Shown here: piece by piece, positions 35,862 through 46,102 of the stretch | How the letters are laid out: each line of letters starts with the position of its first letter | Numbering within the stretch: position 1 is the stretch's first letter | Origin: Paracidovorax valerianellae | Lineage (GTDB): Bacteria; Pseudomonadota; Gammaproteobacteria; Burkholderiales; Burkholderiaceae_C | Direction: 5' to 3' | DNA: 64,000 nt | Assembly (NCBI RefSeq): GCF_900102625.1 | Contig: NZ_FMZC01000018.1 | Coordinates: 1-64,000, forward strand | The notes under the pieces: model-generated | Databases searched by the model: none | What the model saw: the letters and a program-made list of their open reading frames with translations, nothing else | Told to the model about the DNA's origin: nothing | Made by a program: the position numbers and the translations under genes

Positions 35862-37550
35862 ATGTGCTCCATGCCCACTTCTTCCGACGATGCCGATGTG
35901 CAAGCGCATGCCGAGTTGCTGATCGCGCTCTACCAGGCGGAGCAGTGCCTCGCGCAGCAGGACCTGGTGGGCGCGCTGACGAAGTTCACTGCAGCCCTCG
36001 CGTTCGAGCCACGCAACGCGGATGTTTGGATGCAGGTGGGGCGCACCTATCTCAAGATGGAGAACTGGGCGCAGGCGATTCCAGCACTGGAAACCGCCAT
36101 CACCCTGCAACCGGGTATGCCGGATGCCCAGCATGGCTTGTCGTTTGCGCTGTTCAATTTGGGGCGGCACGCCGAAGCGTTGGAAATGATCGACGATGTG
36201 TGTCGCCGAGGCAACAACCCGGCCATGTGGGTCATGCGGGCCTTTCTGCACAGCCAGATCAACCGTGATCCCGTCAAGACACTGGAGGTCTACCGGGACT
36301 GGGGCCGCCGCTACGCCGATCCACTGACGCGCAAGGCGGCGTCGCTGAACGTGGCCGACCGCCGGCCAGGCAAGCGCCTGAAAATCGGCTATGTCACGGC
36401 CGATTTTAGGGAACACTCGGTGGCGTTCTTCATGCTGCCCGTGCTTCGCCACCACGATCCTGAAAAGGTCGAGGTGCATGTGTACTCAGGGGGCCGGCGC
36501 GACGCCATTACCGACACCTTGCAGCAGTGCGTGCCCCACTGGCACGAGATGATGCACCTGTCGGACGACGATCTTCATGCGCTGATCCGCTCGCACGGCA
36601 TCGACATCTTGGTAGACCTCTCGGGCCATACGGCGGGCAATCGGCTGCTGGTCTTTGCACGCCGCACGGCACCTGTCCAGGTGACATGGCTGGGGTTCAT
36701 GAACCCATTGGGCATGAAGGCCATGGATTACCGGCTGACCGACGCGGGCATCACGCCGGCGGGCCATGAACCGCTATACAGCGAGCGGCTGTTCCGGCTG
36801 GCGTGCATGGCAAGCTATGCCCCCCCTACGTATGCGCCTTTATGCGAGGCGTCGCCGATGCTGGGCAATGGCTACCCCACGCTCATCTCGCTCAATAACT
36901 CCGCCAAGGTCACCGATCGCATGCTGGGTCTATGGGCGCGAATCCTGCAGCAGCGTGCCGACGCGCGCCTCGTCATCATGGTGAAGGAGCGATCTGCTGA
37001 AGCCGCACAGGCCAACATGCAGATGCGTGTCGAAGCCGCCGGCATGCCGCTCGATCGCGTATTCGTTTTGCACCAGCAGCCCCTGAACCAGTTCATGGAA
37101 CTGGGCCACATTGCAGACGTGGCGTTGGACACCTCTCCGATCTCGGGCGGAACGACAACGCTGCATGCGCTTTGGATGGGCTTGCCCATCGTCGCCATGG
37201 ATGCCGAACGGGGCATCGATGCCTCGTCCGCCCGCACTCTGCAGGGGCTGGGTTTCGGTGGCGAAGTGGCGCAAGACGAAGACGCATACGTGGCTGCCGC
37301 CCTGCGGCTGATGGCCGACCCCGAGGGCTTGCTCCAGTTGCGCCGCAATGCGCGCGAATGGATGGGTAAAAGCGTGTTGATGGACTACGCAACACGCACC
37401 GCCGAGCTGGAGAAAGCCTACCGCCTCATGTGGCTGAACTACCTGAACCGCGCCCCGCGCTGGCTGGATGTGGAAGTGGATCTGGAGGCTGCCATGGCCC
37501 AAACTGAGAACGTAGTGCCTGCATCGCAGCGTTTGGTGGGCAACGGATGA
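35862..37550 (+). CDS. TPR-containing SPINDLY/OGT-type glycosyltransferase
   Basis: About 562 residues; ATG 35862 or 35871 can serve as start, and neither has a strong ribosome site. TPR helices fill roughly residues 15-150 (LVGALTKFTAALAFEPRNAD, then VWMQVGRTYLKMENWAQAIP). The catalytic part is of the GT41/O-GlcNAc-transferase type: RLKIGYVTADFREHSVAFFM, DILVDLSGHTAGNRLLVFAR, PVQVTWLGFMNPLGMKAMDY and the late SPISGGTTTLHALWMGLPIV. Such enzymes glycosylate Ser/Thr of proteins. Beside motA and close to the flagellins it is the best candidate for the flagellin O-glycosyltransferase, though the acceptor is inferred. It overlaps the next gene by 4 nt. Confidence 0.88.
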   Translation: MCSMPTSSDDADVQAHAELLIALYQAEQCLAQQDLVGALTKFTAALAFEPRNADVWMQVGRTYLKMENWAQAIPALETAITLQPGMPDAQHGLSFALFNLGRHAEALEMIDDVCRRGNNPAMWVMRAFLHSQINRDPVKTLEVYRDWGRRYADPLTRKAASLNVADRRPGKRLKIGYVTADFREHSVAFFMLPVLRHHDPEKVEVHVYSGGRRDAITDTLQQCVPHWHEMMHLSDDDLHALIRSHGIDILVDLSGHTAGNRLLVFARRTAPVQVTWLGFMNPLGMKAMDYRLTDAGITPAGHEPLYSERLFRLACMASYAPPTYAPLCEASPMLGNGYPTLISLNNSAKVTDRMLGLWARILQQRADARLVIMVKERSAEAAQANMQMRVEAAGMPLDRVFVLHQQPLNQFMELGHIADVALDTSPISGGTTTLHALWMGLPIVAMDAERGIDASSARTLQGLGFGGEVAQDEDAYVAAALRLMADPEGLLQLRRNAREWMGKSVLMDYATRTAELEKAYRLMWLNYLNRAPRWLDVEVDLEAAMAQTENVVPASQRLVGNG

Positions 37551-38752
37551 CACCCATGCCTGCTGCGCCAGTCCCCGCCGCCATTCCTCTTTTGGTGCCG
37601 GACCTGCCTGCGCCTGAGGCACTCATGCCTTATTTGCAGCGCATGCACGCAGCGCGGCAGTATTCCAACTTCGGTCCGTTGGTCTGCGAATTTGAAACCA
37701 GCTTGCGGTCCCGTTTTTCGGCGCAGTCGCCTGTGCCCTTGCGGCTGACGACCGTGGCCAACGCCACGCTGGGGTTGGAGCTTGCACTGACGGCGCTGGA
37801 TCTTCCGCCCCGCAGCCGCGTATTGTTGCCCGCGCTGACCTTCGTGGCCACGGCCACTGCCGTTCTGCGGGCGGGGCATCTTCCAGTTCTGGCGGATGTA
37901 GACGCGCAGAGTTGGCTGCTCACTCCCGAGATTGCGCGCCAGGCGGCCACGCAGGGAAAAGTCGATGCGGTGCTGCCGGTCGCCACCTTTGGTGTGCCCC
38001 ACGGCATGGCTGGCTGGCACGAGTTCGAGTTGGACACTGGCATCCCTGTAGTGATCGATGCAGCCGCCGCTTTCGGTAGCCAATGGCTGGATGCACCCAC
38101 TGGAACCGCTGTGTTCAGCCTGCACGCCACCAAGTGCCTTCCTGCTGGAGAGGGCGGTTTCGTGGTGTCCACCCGGCCGGAATTGATCGCCAGAGTGCGG
38201 CAGTTGACCAACTTCGGCATCAATCTGAATCCCGCCGCGGGCGTACCGGTGGGAATGCTGGCCCGCATCGGTACGAACGCGAAAATGAGTGAATACCACG
38301 CCGCCGTAGGTTTGGCATCGCTGGACCACTGGGACGCACGCGCTGCGCTGCGCCGGTCGGCACACGCGGATTTGTGTGCCCGGCTGGATGCAGCGGCCAC
38401 CCCCGCCTTACTGCGATGGCAGGCAATGGCGGAGCCAGTAGCTGCCCCCACCTTGCTGTGCGTGCGGTTGCCAAGTGCAAAAAGCCGCGAGCGTCTGGAG
38501 CGAGTTTGCGCTGAGCGAAACATCATGGTGAGGCGCTGGTACCAGCCGTTGCTCAATGCCATGCCTGCGCTCGATGGGCACAGTGTGTGCCTGCCTGCAC
38601 CTGCCGCGACAAGCATTGCCACCGATCTTTGTGGATTGCCTTTCTACTTGGGCATGGAAGAGGGGGATGCAGAGCGGATAGCCGAAGCGGTGCATGCCGC
38701 TACGGGTGCGCAGGGTAGCGCCGCGCGGGGCGAGAGACGGCGCAGCGCATGA
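37547..38752 (+). CDS. DegT/DnrJ/EryC1-family sugar aminotransferase-like protein
   Basis: 401 residues of the PLP-dependent sugar aminotransferase fold: NFGPLVCEFETSLRSRFSA, LPALTFVATATAVLRAGHLP, PVVIDAAAAFG and the PLP lysine in SLHATKCLPAGEGGFVV. The lysine is present, so transamination of a keto-sugar nucleotide is possible, unlike RfbH next door, which has His there. The C terminus is Arg/Ala-rich. ATGA overlap with both neighbours. The substrate is unknown; a 4-keto-6-deoxy sugar from RfbG is a reasonable guess. Confidence 0.85.
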   Translation: MTPMPAAPVPAAIPLLVPDLPAPEALMPYLQRMHAARQYSNFGPLVCEFETSLRSRFSAQSPVPLRLTTVANATLGLELALTALDLPPRSRVLLPALTFVATATAVLRAGHLPVLADVDAQSWLLTPEIARQAATQGKVDAVLPVATFGVPHGMAGWHEFELDTGIPVVIDAAAAFGSQWLDAPTGTAVFSLHATKCLPAGEGGFVVSTRPELIARVRQLTNFGINLNPAAGVPVGMLARIGTNAKMSEYHAAVGLASLDHWDARAALRRSAHADLCARLDAAATPALLRWQAMAEPVAAPTLLCVRLPSAKSRERLERVCAERNIMVRRWYQPLLNAMPALDGHSVCLPAPAATSIATDLCGLPFYLGMEEGDAERIAEAVHAATGAQGSAARGERRRSA

Positions 38753-39522
38753 AGGCGATCATTTTGGCTGGCGGGTTCGGTTCACGGCTGAGCGAAGAAA
38801 CCCTGCAAAAGCCCAAGCCCATGGTGGAGATCGGCGGCAAGCCGATCCTTTGGCACATCATGAAGATGTATTCCCACCACGGCATTAACGACTTCGTGAT
38901 CTGCTGCGGCTACAAGGGCTACATGATCAAGGAGTATTTCGCCAACTACTTCCTGCACATGTCGGATGTGACCTTCGACTTGGCAAACAACCGCATGGAA
39001 GTACACGGGCGCTACGCCGAACCTTGGCGGGTGACGCTGGTGGATACCGGCGAAGCGACGATGACCGGCGGGCGCCTCAAGCGCGTCAGCGAGCATGTGC
39101 GTGGCGAAGAGGCTTTCTGCTTCACTTACGGGGACGGAGTGAGCGATATCGATATCGGCGCGCTCATCGCGTTTCACCGCAACGCAGGCGTGCTCGCCAC
39201 CCTGATGGCTACACCGCCGCCCGGACGATTCGGAGCGTTGGATTTGGACGATCAGCAGTTCGTCACCCTGTTCAAAGAAAAGCCGGAAGGCGATGGCGGC
39301 TTGATCAACGGAGGATTTTTCGTACTCTCTCCGGAAGTGCTGAATCTGATCGAAGACGACAGCACCGTGTGGGAGCGTGGGCCACTCGAAACTCTGGCGC
39401 AGCGCAAACAGCTTGCCGCATACCGCCATCCAGGCTTTTGGCAACCGATGGACACGCTGCGCGAAAAGGTCTTGCTGGAAGGGCTGTGGGCTGCGGGGAA
39501 GGCACCATGGAAGACGTGGTAG
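38749..39522 (+). CDS. rfbF: Glucose-1-phosphate cytidylyltransferase
   Basis: 257 residues, standard length. Makes CDP-glucose from CTP and glucose-1-phosphate, the first step of CDP-deoxysugar synthesis. N-terminal nucleotide-binding motif ILAGGFGSRLSEETLQKPKP, MVEIGGKPILWHIMKMYSHH and the FTYGDGVSDIDI motif are diagnostic. Overlaps the aminotransferase by 4 nt and rfbG by 16 nt. Confidence 0.95.
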   Translation: MKAIILAGGFGSRLSEETLQKPKPMVEIGGKPILWHIMKMYSHHGINDFVICCGYKGYMIKEYFANYFLHMSDVTFDLANNRMEVHGRYAEPWRVTLVDTGEATMTGGRLKRVSEHVRGEEAFCFTYGDGVSDIDIGALIAFHRNAGVLATLMATPPPGRFGALDLDDQQFVTLFKEKPEGDGGLINGGFFVLSPEVLNLIEDDSTVWERGPLETLAQRKQLAAYRHPGFWQPMDTLREKVLLEGLWAAGKAPWKTW

Positions 39523-40658
39523 TACCTGTCATCGACACCGGGTTTTGGCAGGGAAGGCGTGTTTTTCTGACAGGGCACACCGGCTTCAAGGGCGGCTGGC
39601 TCAGCTTGTGGCTGCAGGCACTGGGAGCACACGTCACAGGATTCGCCTTGGAGCCCCAAGCGTTGTCACTTTTCCGCTTGGCAGGTGTTGAGGCCGGAAT
39701 GCACTCGCTGCTGGGGGATGTGCGTGACGGGGCTGCGCTGCAGAAAGCTTTGACGGGCAGTGGGGCGGAGGTCTTGATCCACCTGGCAGCTCAGCCTTTG
39801 GTCCGTCAGGGCTATGCCGATCCGGTAGAGACTTACGCCACCAATTTGATGGGGACCGTGCATCTTCTTCAGGCGGTGCGTTCCACACCGAGCGTGCGGG
39901 CTGTTGTGATCGTGACCACGGACAAATGCTATGAAAACCGGGAATGGGCTGAGGGCTACCGGGAGAATGATCTGCTGGGAGGGCGCGACCCCTACAGCAA
40001 CAGCAAGGCCTGCGCCGAGTTGGCCGCACAGAGTTTTCGGGATTCTTTTTTTCCGATCACACGCTACGGCAATCATGGCGTTGCCATCGCCACGGCGCGT
40101 GCTGGCAATGTGATCGGAGGAGGCGACTGGGCCGTGGACCGGCTGGTGCCTGATTTTCTGAGGGCGGCGCAAGGCGGCACTGCATTGGAGTTGCGCTATC
40201 CCGATGCAGTCCGTCCTTGGCAGCATGTGCTGGAGCCGCTGGCCGGATACCTCCGGTTGGCGCAGCAACTGATGGAACGTGGGCCTCTGGTTTCAGGCGC
40301 ATGGAACTTTGGTCCGAACGGCGACGGCCTGCAAACCGTCGGTGAGGTCGTTCGGCAACTGGCCACCCAGTGGCCGGCACATGTGAAGGTTCTTTGCAGT
40401 GGTGGCGACCCTTCGCAGCACGAAACCAGTGTCCTTCGCCTGGACAGTACAAAGGCCCGTACCCAACTGGGATGGCAGCCTCGCTGGAACCTTGAGCGCG
40501 CACTGAGCCGCACAGCGGACTGGCACTTGGCTCATCTTGCAGGGCACTGCATGGGCACCGTGACCCGTGCGCAGATCGATCAATACACCCGCGCAGCAGC
40601 CACTTTGCCAACGGTGGCTCCGGGCTTTCACGCAACCGATATTCCAGATTTCTCCTGA
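39507..40658 (+). CDS. rfbG: CDP-glucose 4,6-dehydratase
   Basis: 383 residues from ATG 39507, which lies inside the end of rfbF. The extended-SDR motifs are [52 protein letters not shown] and the Tyr/Lys pair in [15 protein letters not shown]. It converts CDP-glucose to CDP-4-keto-6-deoxyglucose using tightly bound NAD+. Its stop shares a base with the rfbH start (TGATG). Confidence 0.95.
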   Translation: MEDVVVPVIDTGFWQGRRVFLTGHTGFKGGWLSLWLQALGAHVTGFALEPQALSLFRLAGVEAGMHSLLGDVRDGAALQKALTGSGAEVLIHLAAQPLVRQGYADPVETYATNLMGTVHLLQAVRSTPSVRAVVIVTTDKCYENREWAEGYRENDLLGGRDPYSNSKACAELAAQSFRDSFFPITRYGNHGVAIATARAGNVIGGGDWAVDRLVPDFLRAAQGGTALELRYPDAVRPWQHVLEPLAGYLRLAQQLMERGPLVSGAWNFGPNGDGLQTVGEVVRQLATQWPAHVKVLCSGGDPSQHETSVLRLDSTKARTQLGWQPRWNLERALSRTADWHLAHLAGHCMGTVTRAQIDQYTRAAATLPTVAPGFHATDIPDFS

Positions 40659-41977
40659 TGGATCCACTGAACCAGATTCGCGAACAGATCGCCACGCTTG
40701 TCCAGGAATACGCGGCACGCGCGTACCGCCCACAGCCTTTTTTGCCCGGAGCCACCTCCGTGGCGGTATCCGGAAAGGTGATCGGAGAGGCCGAACTGCA
40801 GAACATGGTGTCGGCCGCGCTGGACGGATGGTTGACTACAGGGAGATTCAACGACGCCTTCGAAGGGCGCATGCGGGAATTTCTGGGGGTGAAGCATGTG
40901 ATGACCACCAACAGTGGGTCGTCGGCCAATCTGCTGGCGTTTTCTGCCTTGACCTCCCCACTGCTGGGAGAGCGCAGGGTATGTCCAGGCGACGAGGTGA
41001 TCGGAGTGGCTGCCGGCTTTCCCACGACCGTCAATCCCATCCTGCAAGCCGGCGCGGTGCCCGTATTTGTCGATGTGGAACTTGGCACCTATAACGTCGA
41101 TGTACAGCAGCTGGAAGCTGCCATTTCGCCCAAGACCAAAGCGATCATGCTCGCTCATACGCTGGGCAATCCCTACAACCTCGGAGCCGTACAAGCACTG
41201 TGCCGCCAGCACGGTTTGTGGCTGATTGAAGACTGCTGCGACGCACTCGGTTCCACGTATAACGGCCAACTGGTCGGCACGTTCGGCGATATCGGGACGC
41301 TGAGCTTTTACCCGGCGCACCACATCACCATGGGAGAGGGCGGGGCCGTATTCACCAACAACGACGAGCTTGCCCGCATCGTCACCTCCTTTCGAGACTG
41401 GGGGCGTGACTGCTACTGCGAGCCTGGCAAGGACAACACCTGCGGCAAGCGCTATGAATGGCAACTGGGCGATCTGCCAACGGGGTACGACCACAAGTAC
41501 ACGTACTCGCACATTGGATACAACCTGAAAATCACGGACATGCAGGCTGCTTGTGCTTTGGCGCAAATGGATCGATTGCCAGGCTTCATTGCCGCCCGCA
41601 AGATGAACTTCGATCACCTCTACAAACGTCTTGAGCGTTGTGAAGAGTTCCTGGTTCTGCCCCGCGCGACGGAAGAGGCCATACCGTCGTGGTTCGGTTT
41701 TCCGTTGACCCTGCGCGAGGCCGCCGGAAGCCGGCGCCTCGATCTGTTGCAGTACCTGGAGCAAAGCCGAATTGGCACCCGCTTACTGTTTGCCGGCAAT
41801 CTGACGCGGCAACCCTCCATGCAAGGGCAACACTACCGCGTCGTCGGCCCCCTGACCCAAAGCGACATCATCATGAACGATACCTTTTGGATCGGGGTGC
41901 ATCCTGGGTTAAGCAGCGACATGATCGATTTCATGGCAGACCGGCTCGAATCGTATTTCGGCTTGCACTTTCAATGA
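40658..41977 (+). CDS. rfbH: CDP-4-keto-6-deoxyglucose 3-dehydrase (E1)
   Basis: 439 residues. This PMP-dependent, iron-sulfur enzyme removes the C3 hydroxyl on the way to 3,6-dideoxyhexoses. The usual PLP lysine is replaced by His in [20 protein letters not shown], the mark of E1, and the cluster cysteines lie in [18 protein letters not shown] and DCCDALG. It needs an E3-type reductase, which is not seen in this window. With RfbF and RfbG it defines a CDP-3,6-dideoxyhexose pathway. Confidence 0.94.
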   Translation: MDPLNQIREQIATLVQEYAARAYRPQPFLPGATSVAVSGKVIGEAELQNMVSAALDGWLTTGRFNDAFEGRMREFLGVKHVMTTNSGSSANLLAFSALTSPLLGERRVCPGDEVIGVAAGFPTTVNPILQAGAVPVFVDVELGTYNVDVQQLEAAISPKTKAIMLAHTLGNPYNLGAVQALCRQHGLWLIEDCCDALGSTYNGQLVGTFGDIGTLSFYPAHHITMGEGGAVFTNNDELARIVTSFRDWGRDCYCEPGKDNTCGKRYEWQLGDLPTGYDHKYTYSHIGYNLKITDMQAACALAQMDRLPGFIAARKMNFDHLYKRLERCEEFLVLPRATEEAIPSWFGFPLTLREAAGSRRLDLLQYLEQSRIGTRLLFAGNLTRQPSMQGQHYRVVGPLTQSDIIMNDTFWIGVHPGLSSDMIDFMADRLESYFGLHFQ

Positions 41978-42016
41978 ACCGGACCCCTCGTCTGAAGTGA
42001 TCAGTGCTTTCCACTC

Positions 42017-42577
42017 ATGAAGATCGAACCTACCTCACTTCCCGGCTGCTACCGGATCCAGCCCCGTGTGATGGACGATCATCGAGGCCACTTCGTCAAA
42101 ACCTTTCAGGCCAGCATCTTTCGTGCTCATGGACTGGAGGATCGGTTTACCGAAACCTTCTACAGCGTGTCACGCAAAGGGGTTTTGCGAGGCTTTCATT
42201 TTCAGACACCTCCGCACGCGCACGCCAAGCTGGTGCATTGCACGGCCGGTGCTGTGCTGGACGCGGTAGTGGACATTCGCCGGGGCTCTCCGACAGCAAG
42301 TCAGTTTTTCACCCTTGAATTGACTGCCGAGCAAGCCACCATGCTCTACATTCCGGCCGGGTTTGCCCACGCCTTCTATGCGCTGACGGACCACGCAGCC
42401 GTAGCCTATCAAGTCACCACGGAATTTGCGCCTGATCACGACGCTGGCGTGCGATGGGACTCGTTTGGGATACCCTGGCCTGACCGCGCTCCTATCCTTT
42501 CTGCGAAGGATTTGGCGTTGCCACACTGGCGGGATTACGCCACGCCTTTCACGATGGCTGACGCTTTGAGAGATTGA
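42017..42577 (+). CDS. dTDP-4-dehydrorhamnose 3,5-epimerase-like cupin
   Basis: 186 residues of the RmlC type: PRVMDDHRGHFVKTFQASIF, SRKGVLRGFHFQTPPHAHAK and YIPAGFAHAFYALTDHAAVA. The catalytic His (in RGFHFQ) and the later pattern are there. In this CDP-sugar context the substrate is more likely CDP-4-keto-deoxyhexose than dTDP-4-keto-rhamnose. It lies 39 nt after rfbH. Confidence 0.85.
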   Translation: MKIEPTSLPGCYRIQPRVMDDHRGHFVKTFQASIFRAHGLEDRFTETFYSVSRKGVLRGFHFQTPPHAHAKLVHCTAGAVLDAVVDIRRGSPTASQFFTLELTAEQATMLYIPAGFAHAFYALTDHAAVAYQVTTEFAPDHDAGVRWDSFGIPWPDRAPILSAKDLALPHWRDYATPFTMADALRD

Positions 42578-42579
42578 CC

Positions 42580-43431
42580 ATGCGCCTCTTCATCACGGGC
42601 GGCACGGGTTTCATCGGCGGCCATCTGCTCGACCTATTGGACAAGACAGACCATCAGTTGACTGCACTGTGCCGCCGGCCTGAGCTGTTCACCGAGAAGC
42701 CAGCCTTACGCAGAAGTTGGCTGTGCAAACCGATGGACACGCTGGAGGCCGCTGATTTGCGTGGCATCGACGTGCTTGTGCATCTGGCATCGCCGAACGT
42801 GCCGCCTCGACCTTCGGAATGGCAATCTCTTTTTTATTGGAACGTCGAGATCCTGGTGCGGCTGCTTTTAGCTGCTGAGGCTGGCGGTGTACGCCGGATA
42901 GTCATCGCGGGGACCTTCGCCGAATATGGGCGTTCGTTCGAGGATTACGACACCATTCCTTGCCAAGCTCCGCTGCAGCCTACCCACGGCTATGCAGCCT
43001 CCAAGGCGGCTGCCTTTCACGCTGCCAGCGCATTTGCCATCGAACGCGGTATCGAACTTTGCTACTTGCGCATCTTCTCGGCATTCGGCGAAAGACAGTA
43101 CTCGCAGAACTTCTGGCCTGCCTTGCACAAAGCTGCCCATGCGGGCGAGGATTTCCCGATGACACCTGGAGCGCAGGTACGAGACTATGTTGACGTGCAG
43201 CAGGTTGGGCGTGCCTTCCTACGGGCGATCGAGGCTGGCGATGTGAAGGCTGGCGTGCCGTGGGTGCGCAATGTGGGCTCCGGCGTGCCAGTGTCGATGA
43301 AGGCATTTGCCGAGCATTGGTGGAGTCGCTGGAATGCACCGGGGCGTTTGCTGGTGGGGGCCTTGCCGTACCGGCCCAATGAGTTGATGCGCTGCGTCCC
43401 GCGATCCGGTCCGGATTTGCTGGTGGGCTGA
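42580..43431 (+). CDS. NAD(P)-dependent sugar epimerase/reductase
   Basis: 283 residues from ATG 42580; a TTG two codons earlier overlaps the previous stop. An extended SDR with MRLFITGGTGFIGGHLLDLL, VLVHLASPNVPPRPSE, GTFAEYGRSFEDY and the catalytic Tyr-Lys in THGYAASKAAAFHAASAFAI. The place at the end of a CDP-deoxyhexose operon suggests it reduces the 4-keto group to a final CDP-dideoxyhexose, as paratose or abequose synthases do; the exact product is not predictable. Convergent with the next gene. Confidence 0.85.
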   Translation: MRLFITGGTGFIGGHLLDLLDKTDHQLTALCRRPELFTEKPALRRSWLCKPMDTLEAADLRGIDVLVHLASPNVPPRPSEWQSLFYWNVEILVRLLLAAEAGGVRRIVIAGTFAEYGRSFEDYDTIPCQAPLQPTHGYAASKAAAFHAASAFAIERGIELCYLRIFSAFGERQYSQNFWPALHKAAHAGEDFPMTPGAQVRDYVDVQQVGRAFLRAIEAGDVKAGVPWVRNVGSGVPVSMKAFAEHWWSRWNAPGRLLVGALPYRPNELMRCVPRSGPDLLVG

Positions 43432-43462
43432 TGTAGGCCTGAACCTGCGATCGGTTTCAGCC

Positions 43463-44740
43463 TCACACCGCAAGCACACGGCGTGCAGCATCCGCACCGC
43501 TCTGAAAGGCTTGGTGGCTCCACAAATAGTCCCATTCGCCGAATCGGCCAGCACTGGCGATGCCTAGGCTGGCGAGCCAATCGAGCACACGGTTGCGGCG
43601 TTGCTCCATACCCTGCTCGAACACCACATTGGCATGGGGCACATGCTGATGGTGAATCACTGCGATGTCGGCTTCGATCGCAAAGCCCCATTTCTGCAGG
43701 GCTTGAACGCAGTTGCGCTGGAGCGCCTGCACACTCTGCGCCACGGGGCGCCGGGAGGATCCATAAATTTCAAATTGGATCGAGGAGCATCCCGGCGGGC
43801 AGTTGTCGGCAGCCTGCACGCCTGGGCAACTGGCGCGTGCTGCTGCTACGTCCTCGTCATAGATATAAAACCACAAGTCCTTGAAGACGTCCTGGCGCGC
43901 AATGCCAATGCACACCAGGTCCACCGTGGTCGCAACCAAGCTGTCGGCATCTTGTCGAATCGATTCCGGCATGCCATCCACCATTCCCGCCAAGACAGGC
44001 AGCGGCAGGGTCGAAATCAGGCGCTCATAGCCTGCCCATTCCCCATTGGTGAAATGCAAGTGGCGGCTCTGGACGTCGATGCGGCAAAGGCGATGGTCCA
44101 GTCGAATGTCGGCTTGTGCGATCAGGGGTTCGATGAAGGCCCGGTAGCCGCCGCGTGCGGGGTAGCGCATTTGCGGAGCGTAATAAACGCTGGGCGTGTC
44201 CTCAGTCATTGCACCGAGCAGCACCTCTGGCAGGGCCGGGCGGTGGATGCGGGGGCCCACCCAGTCGATGCCCAATTTGTCGGCAGGCACCGTCCAGTAT
44301 TTTTCGGTGTAGCGCTCGGCATAGCGCGCAGAGATTGGTCGTCCGTATTGGCCAATCAGCCATTCCCTGTAGTTTCCGGCTGGCGTGTCGGGCCGCTCCA
44401 CGAAACCCTGTATCAGTTCTATCCGCTGGTCCACCGGTAGAGGGTAAAGGTTGTTCTGCACGGGGTGTTTGAGCCAGTAAGGATGCTCCACGCAGCGAGG
44501 ACTGGGCGCGAATGTCGCATGCTCTGTCTGGTCAAAGAACGCACGTACTTCGGGTTGGTCGGCGAACGAGAGGTGCACTGCGCGGTCAAAACGGTAGCCG
44601 TGCACCGTGATCGAATCAAGGAGCCCGCCAGCACGCGGTGCGGCTTCGTACAAAATGCAATCGCGCCCAAGCGCTGCCGCCGCGTGACTGGCGGCCAAGC
44701 CCGCAATTCCCGCACCCAATACGGTCAAAGCCGGGGCCAT
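43463..44740 (-). CDS. FAD-dependent amine-oxidase/mutase-like protein
   Basis: 425 residues from ATG 44740, which places the FAD motif at the very start (ALTVLGAGIAGLAASHAAAA, then GRDCILYEAAPRAGGLL). Further FAD-fold segments are AGYERLISTLPLPVLAGMVD and the late ASAGRFGEWDYLWSHQAFQS. The overall pattern resembles the protoporphyrinogen-oxidase/UDP-galactopyranose-mutase superfamily members often found in glycan clusters. The reaction is not known. It is the last gene of the 13-gene minus-strand operon. Confidence 0.75.
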   Translation of the reverse strand: MAPALTVLGAGIAGLAASHAAAALGRDCILYEAAPRAGGLLDSITVHGYRFDRAVHLSFADQPEVRAFFDQTEHATFAPSPRCVEHPYWLKHPVQNNLYPLPVDQRIELIQGFVERPDTPAGNYREWLIGQYGRPISARYAERYTEKYWTVPADKLGIDWVGPRIHRPALPEVLLGAMTEDTPSVYYAPQMRYPARGGYRAFIEPLIAQADIRLDHRLCRIDVQSRHLHFTNGEWAGYERLISTLPLPVLAGMVDGMPESIRQDADSLVATTVDLVCIGIARQDVFKDLWFYIYDEDVAAARASCPGVQAADNCPPGCSSIQFEIYGSSRRPVAQSVQALQRNCVQALQKWGFAIEADIAVIHHQHVPHANVVFEQGMEQRRNRVLDWLASLGIASAGRFGEWDYLWSHQAFQSGADAARRVLAV

Positions 44741-44786
44741 CGCCAATCCTGAGGTTTGCGCCGCTCTTGAAAATGGAAGGTGAAGG

Positions 44787-46085
44787 TCATCCGATCCGAC
44801 GGGCAAAAAAATCAGCCATCGTCATTCCCGAGGACGACACGCTGCGCAATTGCTCCAGCGTGCCTTCAAAATCACCCTGCATCTCTTGCCACCATCCCAG
44901 CGAGGGCTCCAGCATGGGACGCAGCTTTAGGTTGAAAAGGGGTACATGCTTGATGGAGAACATCCGTGTGTCGGAATCGATTTCCACCAACCGGTCGCGA
45001 GCGAAACGATAGGCGTCTTCCAGCGTATCCGCGGGGTATCCCAGCGTTTGCGCATAGTGCATCCAAAGCGAGGACTCATAGGACAAATGGCGGAAATCCA
45101 AGAACGGCATGTCGAGGAATGCCGGATCGGCCAGCGAAGCCGGGAAGCTCTCCGCACCGCGGGGGTCTTCGGGCATGGACCACAGTTGCGCCATGTCCTC
45201 TGCACGCGAAATCATCAGCTTGTCCGAGAAGTGGAACGGCATGTAAGCCCATGAAGCCTGCAGCAGCACACCCATCTTTCCCACGTTCTTGCCTCCGTTG
45301 CCGAAGAGCCGATCCAGCGTGCGATAGACCGACCCAACCAGCACAGCATCGGAGCGCAGCCGAACGACATAGCGCACGCCGGCCTTCAACATCAATTGGC
45401 TGCCAGCCTTGCACGACCGGGTGATGTAGTTACGAGTGTCATAGCCGTTGGGAGGCGGTGGATCTATTTGTGCGAGCTCATCCACCCATGGACGGCAGGC
45501 ATCGACCAACGCCGAATCTTCTGTGGTCCATGTCACCAGCGCAAGGTGCGCTGCAGGGTAGCGCATGCGGTGATAAGCCAGTGCCAGCAGCGTGAATTCG
45601 GTGATGGGCCCTTGCACGAATAGACCTAGCTCCGCAGGCTGCACAGCATGCGGTTTCTCCAGCCGCATACCACCCCGGACGGCGGATTGAAAAGCCTGCA
45701 ATTCTTCAATCAGCCCTGCGTCATCGCCGAAGTCCACCGCACGCACCGTGCGGTAGTTGCCATAGGTATTGCGTATGGCATTCATGATCTCGGGCGCATA
45801 GGCCGAGAAAACCACGACCAGTACTTCGTCGTGCTTTTCCTCCAGCAGCGCTTCCGGTGGACGGACCGGAATACCGTGGATCGTCTTTCCCTGGTTTTCT
45901 TGGCGAGGACAAACGGTGTATTCGAGCGGCAGGGCCGTGTGGGGGAAGTAGTCGCGGAAAGCTTGTCCTGCTCCCCAGCCAATCAAGCGGATATTGGCCA
46001 GGTCGAGATCGGCATATTTCATGAGGACGCGAGATAGTCCTCCTCGGACGATGGCCATGGTTCTCTTCTCCAGCGCAGATTTCAA
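44787..46085 (-). CDS. WavE-like LPS/glycan synthesis protein
   Basis: 432 residues. The N-terminal ~115 residues look like a small nucleotide-binding domain (IRLIGWGAGQAFRDYFPHTA, then DEVLVVVFSAYAPEIMNAIR). The rest has the WavE pattern (LGLFVQGPITEFTLLALAYH, ALVTWTTEDSALVDACRPW, KAGVRYVVRLRSDAVLVG), a putative glycosyltransferase-like family of LPS clusters. No signal peptide. The family call is tentative; a sugar transferase or modifying role in the same glycan is likely. Confidence 0.6.
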   Translation of the reverse strand: MKSALEKRTMAIVRGGLSRVLMKYADLDLANIRLIGWGAGQAFRDYFPHTALPLEYTVCPRQENQGKTIHGIPVRPPEALLEEKHDEVLVVVFSAYAPEIMNAIRNTYGNYRTVRAVDFGDDAGLIEELQAFQSAVRGGMRLEKPHAVQPAELGLFVQGPITEFTLLALAYHRMRYPAAHLALVTWTTEDSALVDACRPWVDELAQIDPPPPNGYDTRNYITRSCKAGSQLMLKAGVRYVVRLRSDAVLVGSVYRTLDRLFGNGGKNVGKMGVLLQASWAYMPFHFSDKLMISRAEDMAQLWSMPEDPRGAESFPASLADPAFLDMPFLDFRHLSYESSLWMHYAQTLGYPADTLEDAYRFARDRLVEIDSDTRMFSIKHVPLFNLKLRPMLEPSLGWWQEMQGDFEGTLEQLRSVSSSGMTMADFFARRIG

Positions 46086-46102
46086 TACTTAAATCAAGCG
46101 GC

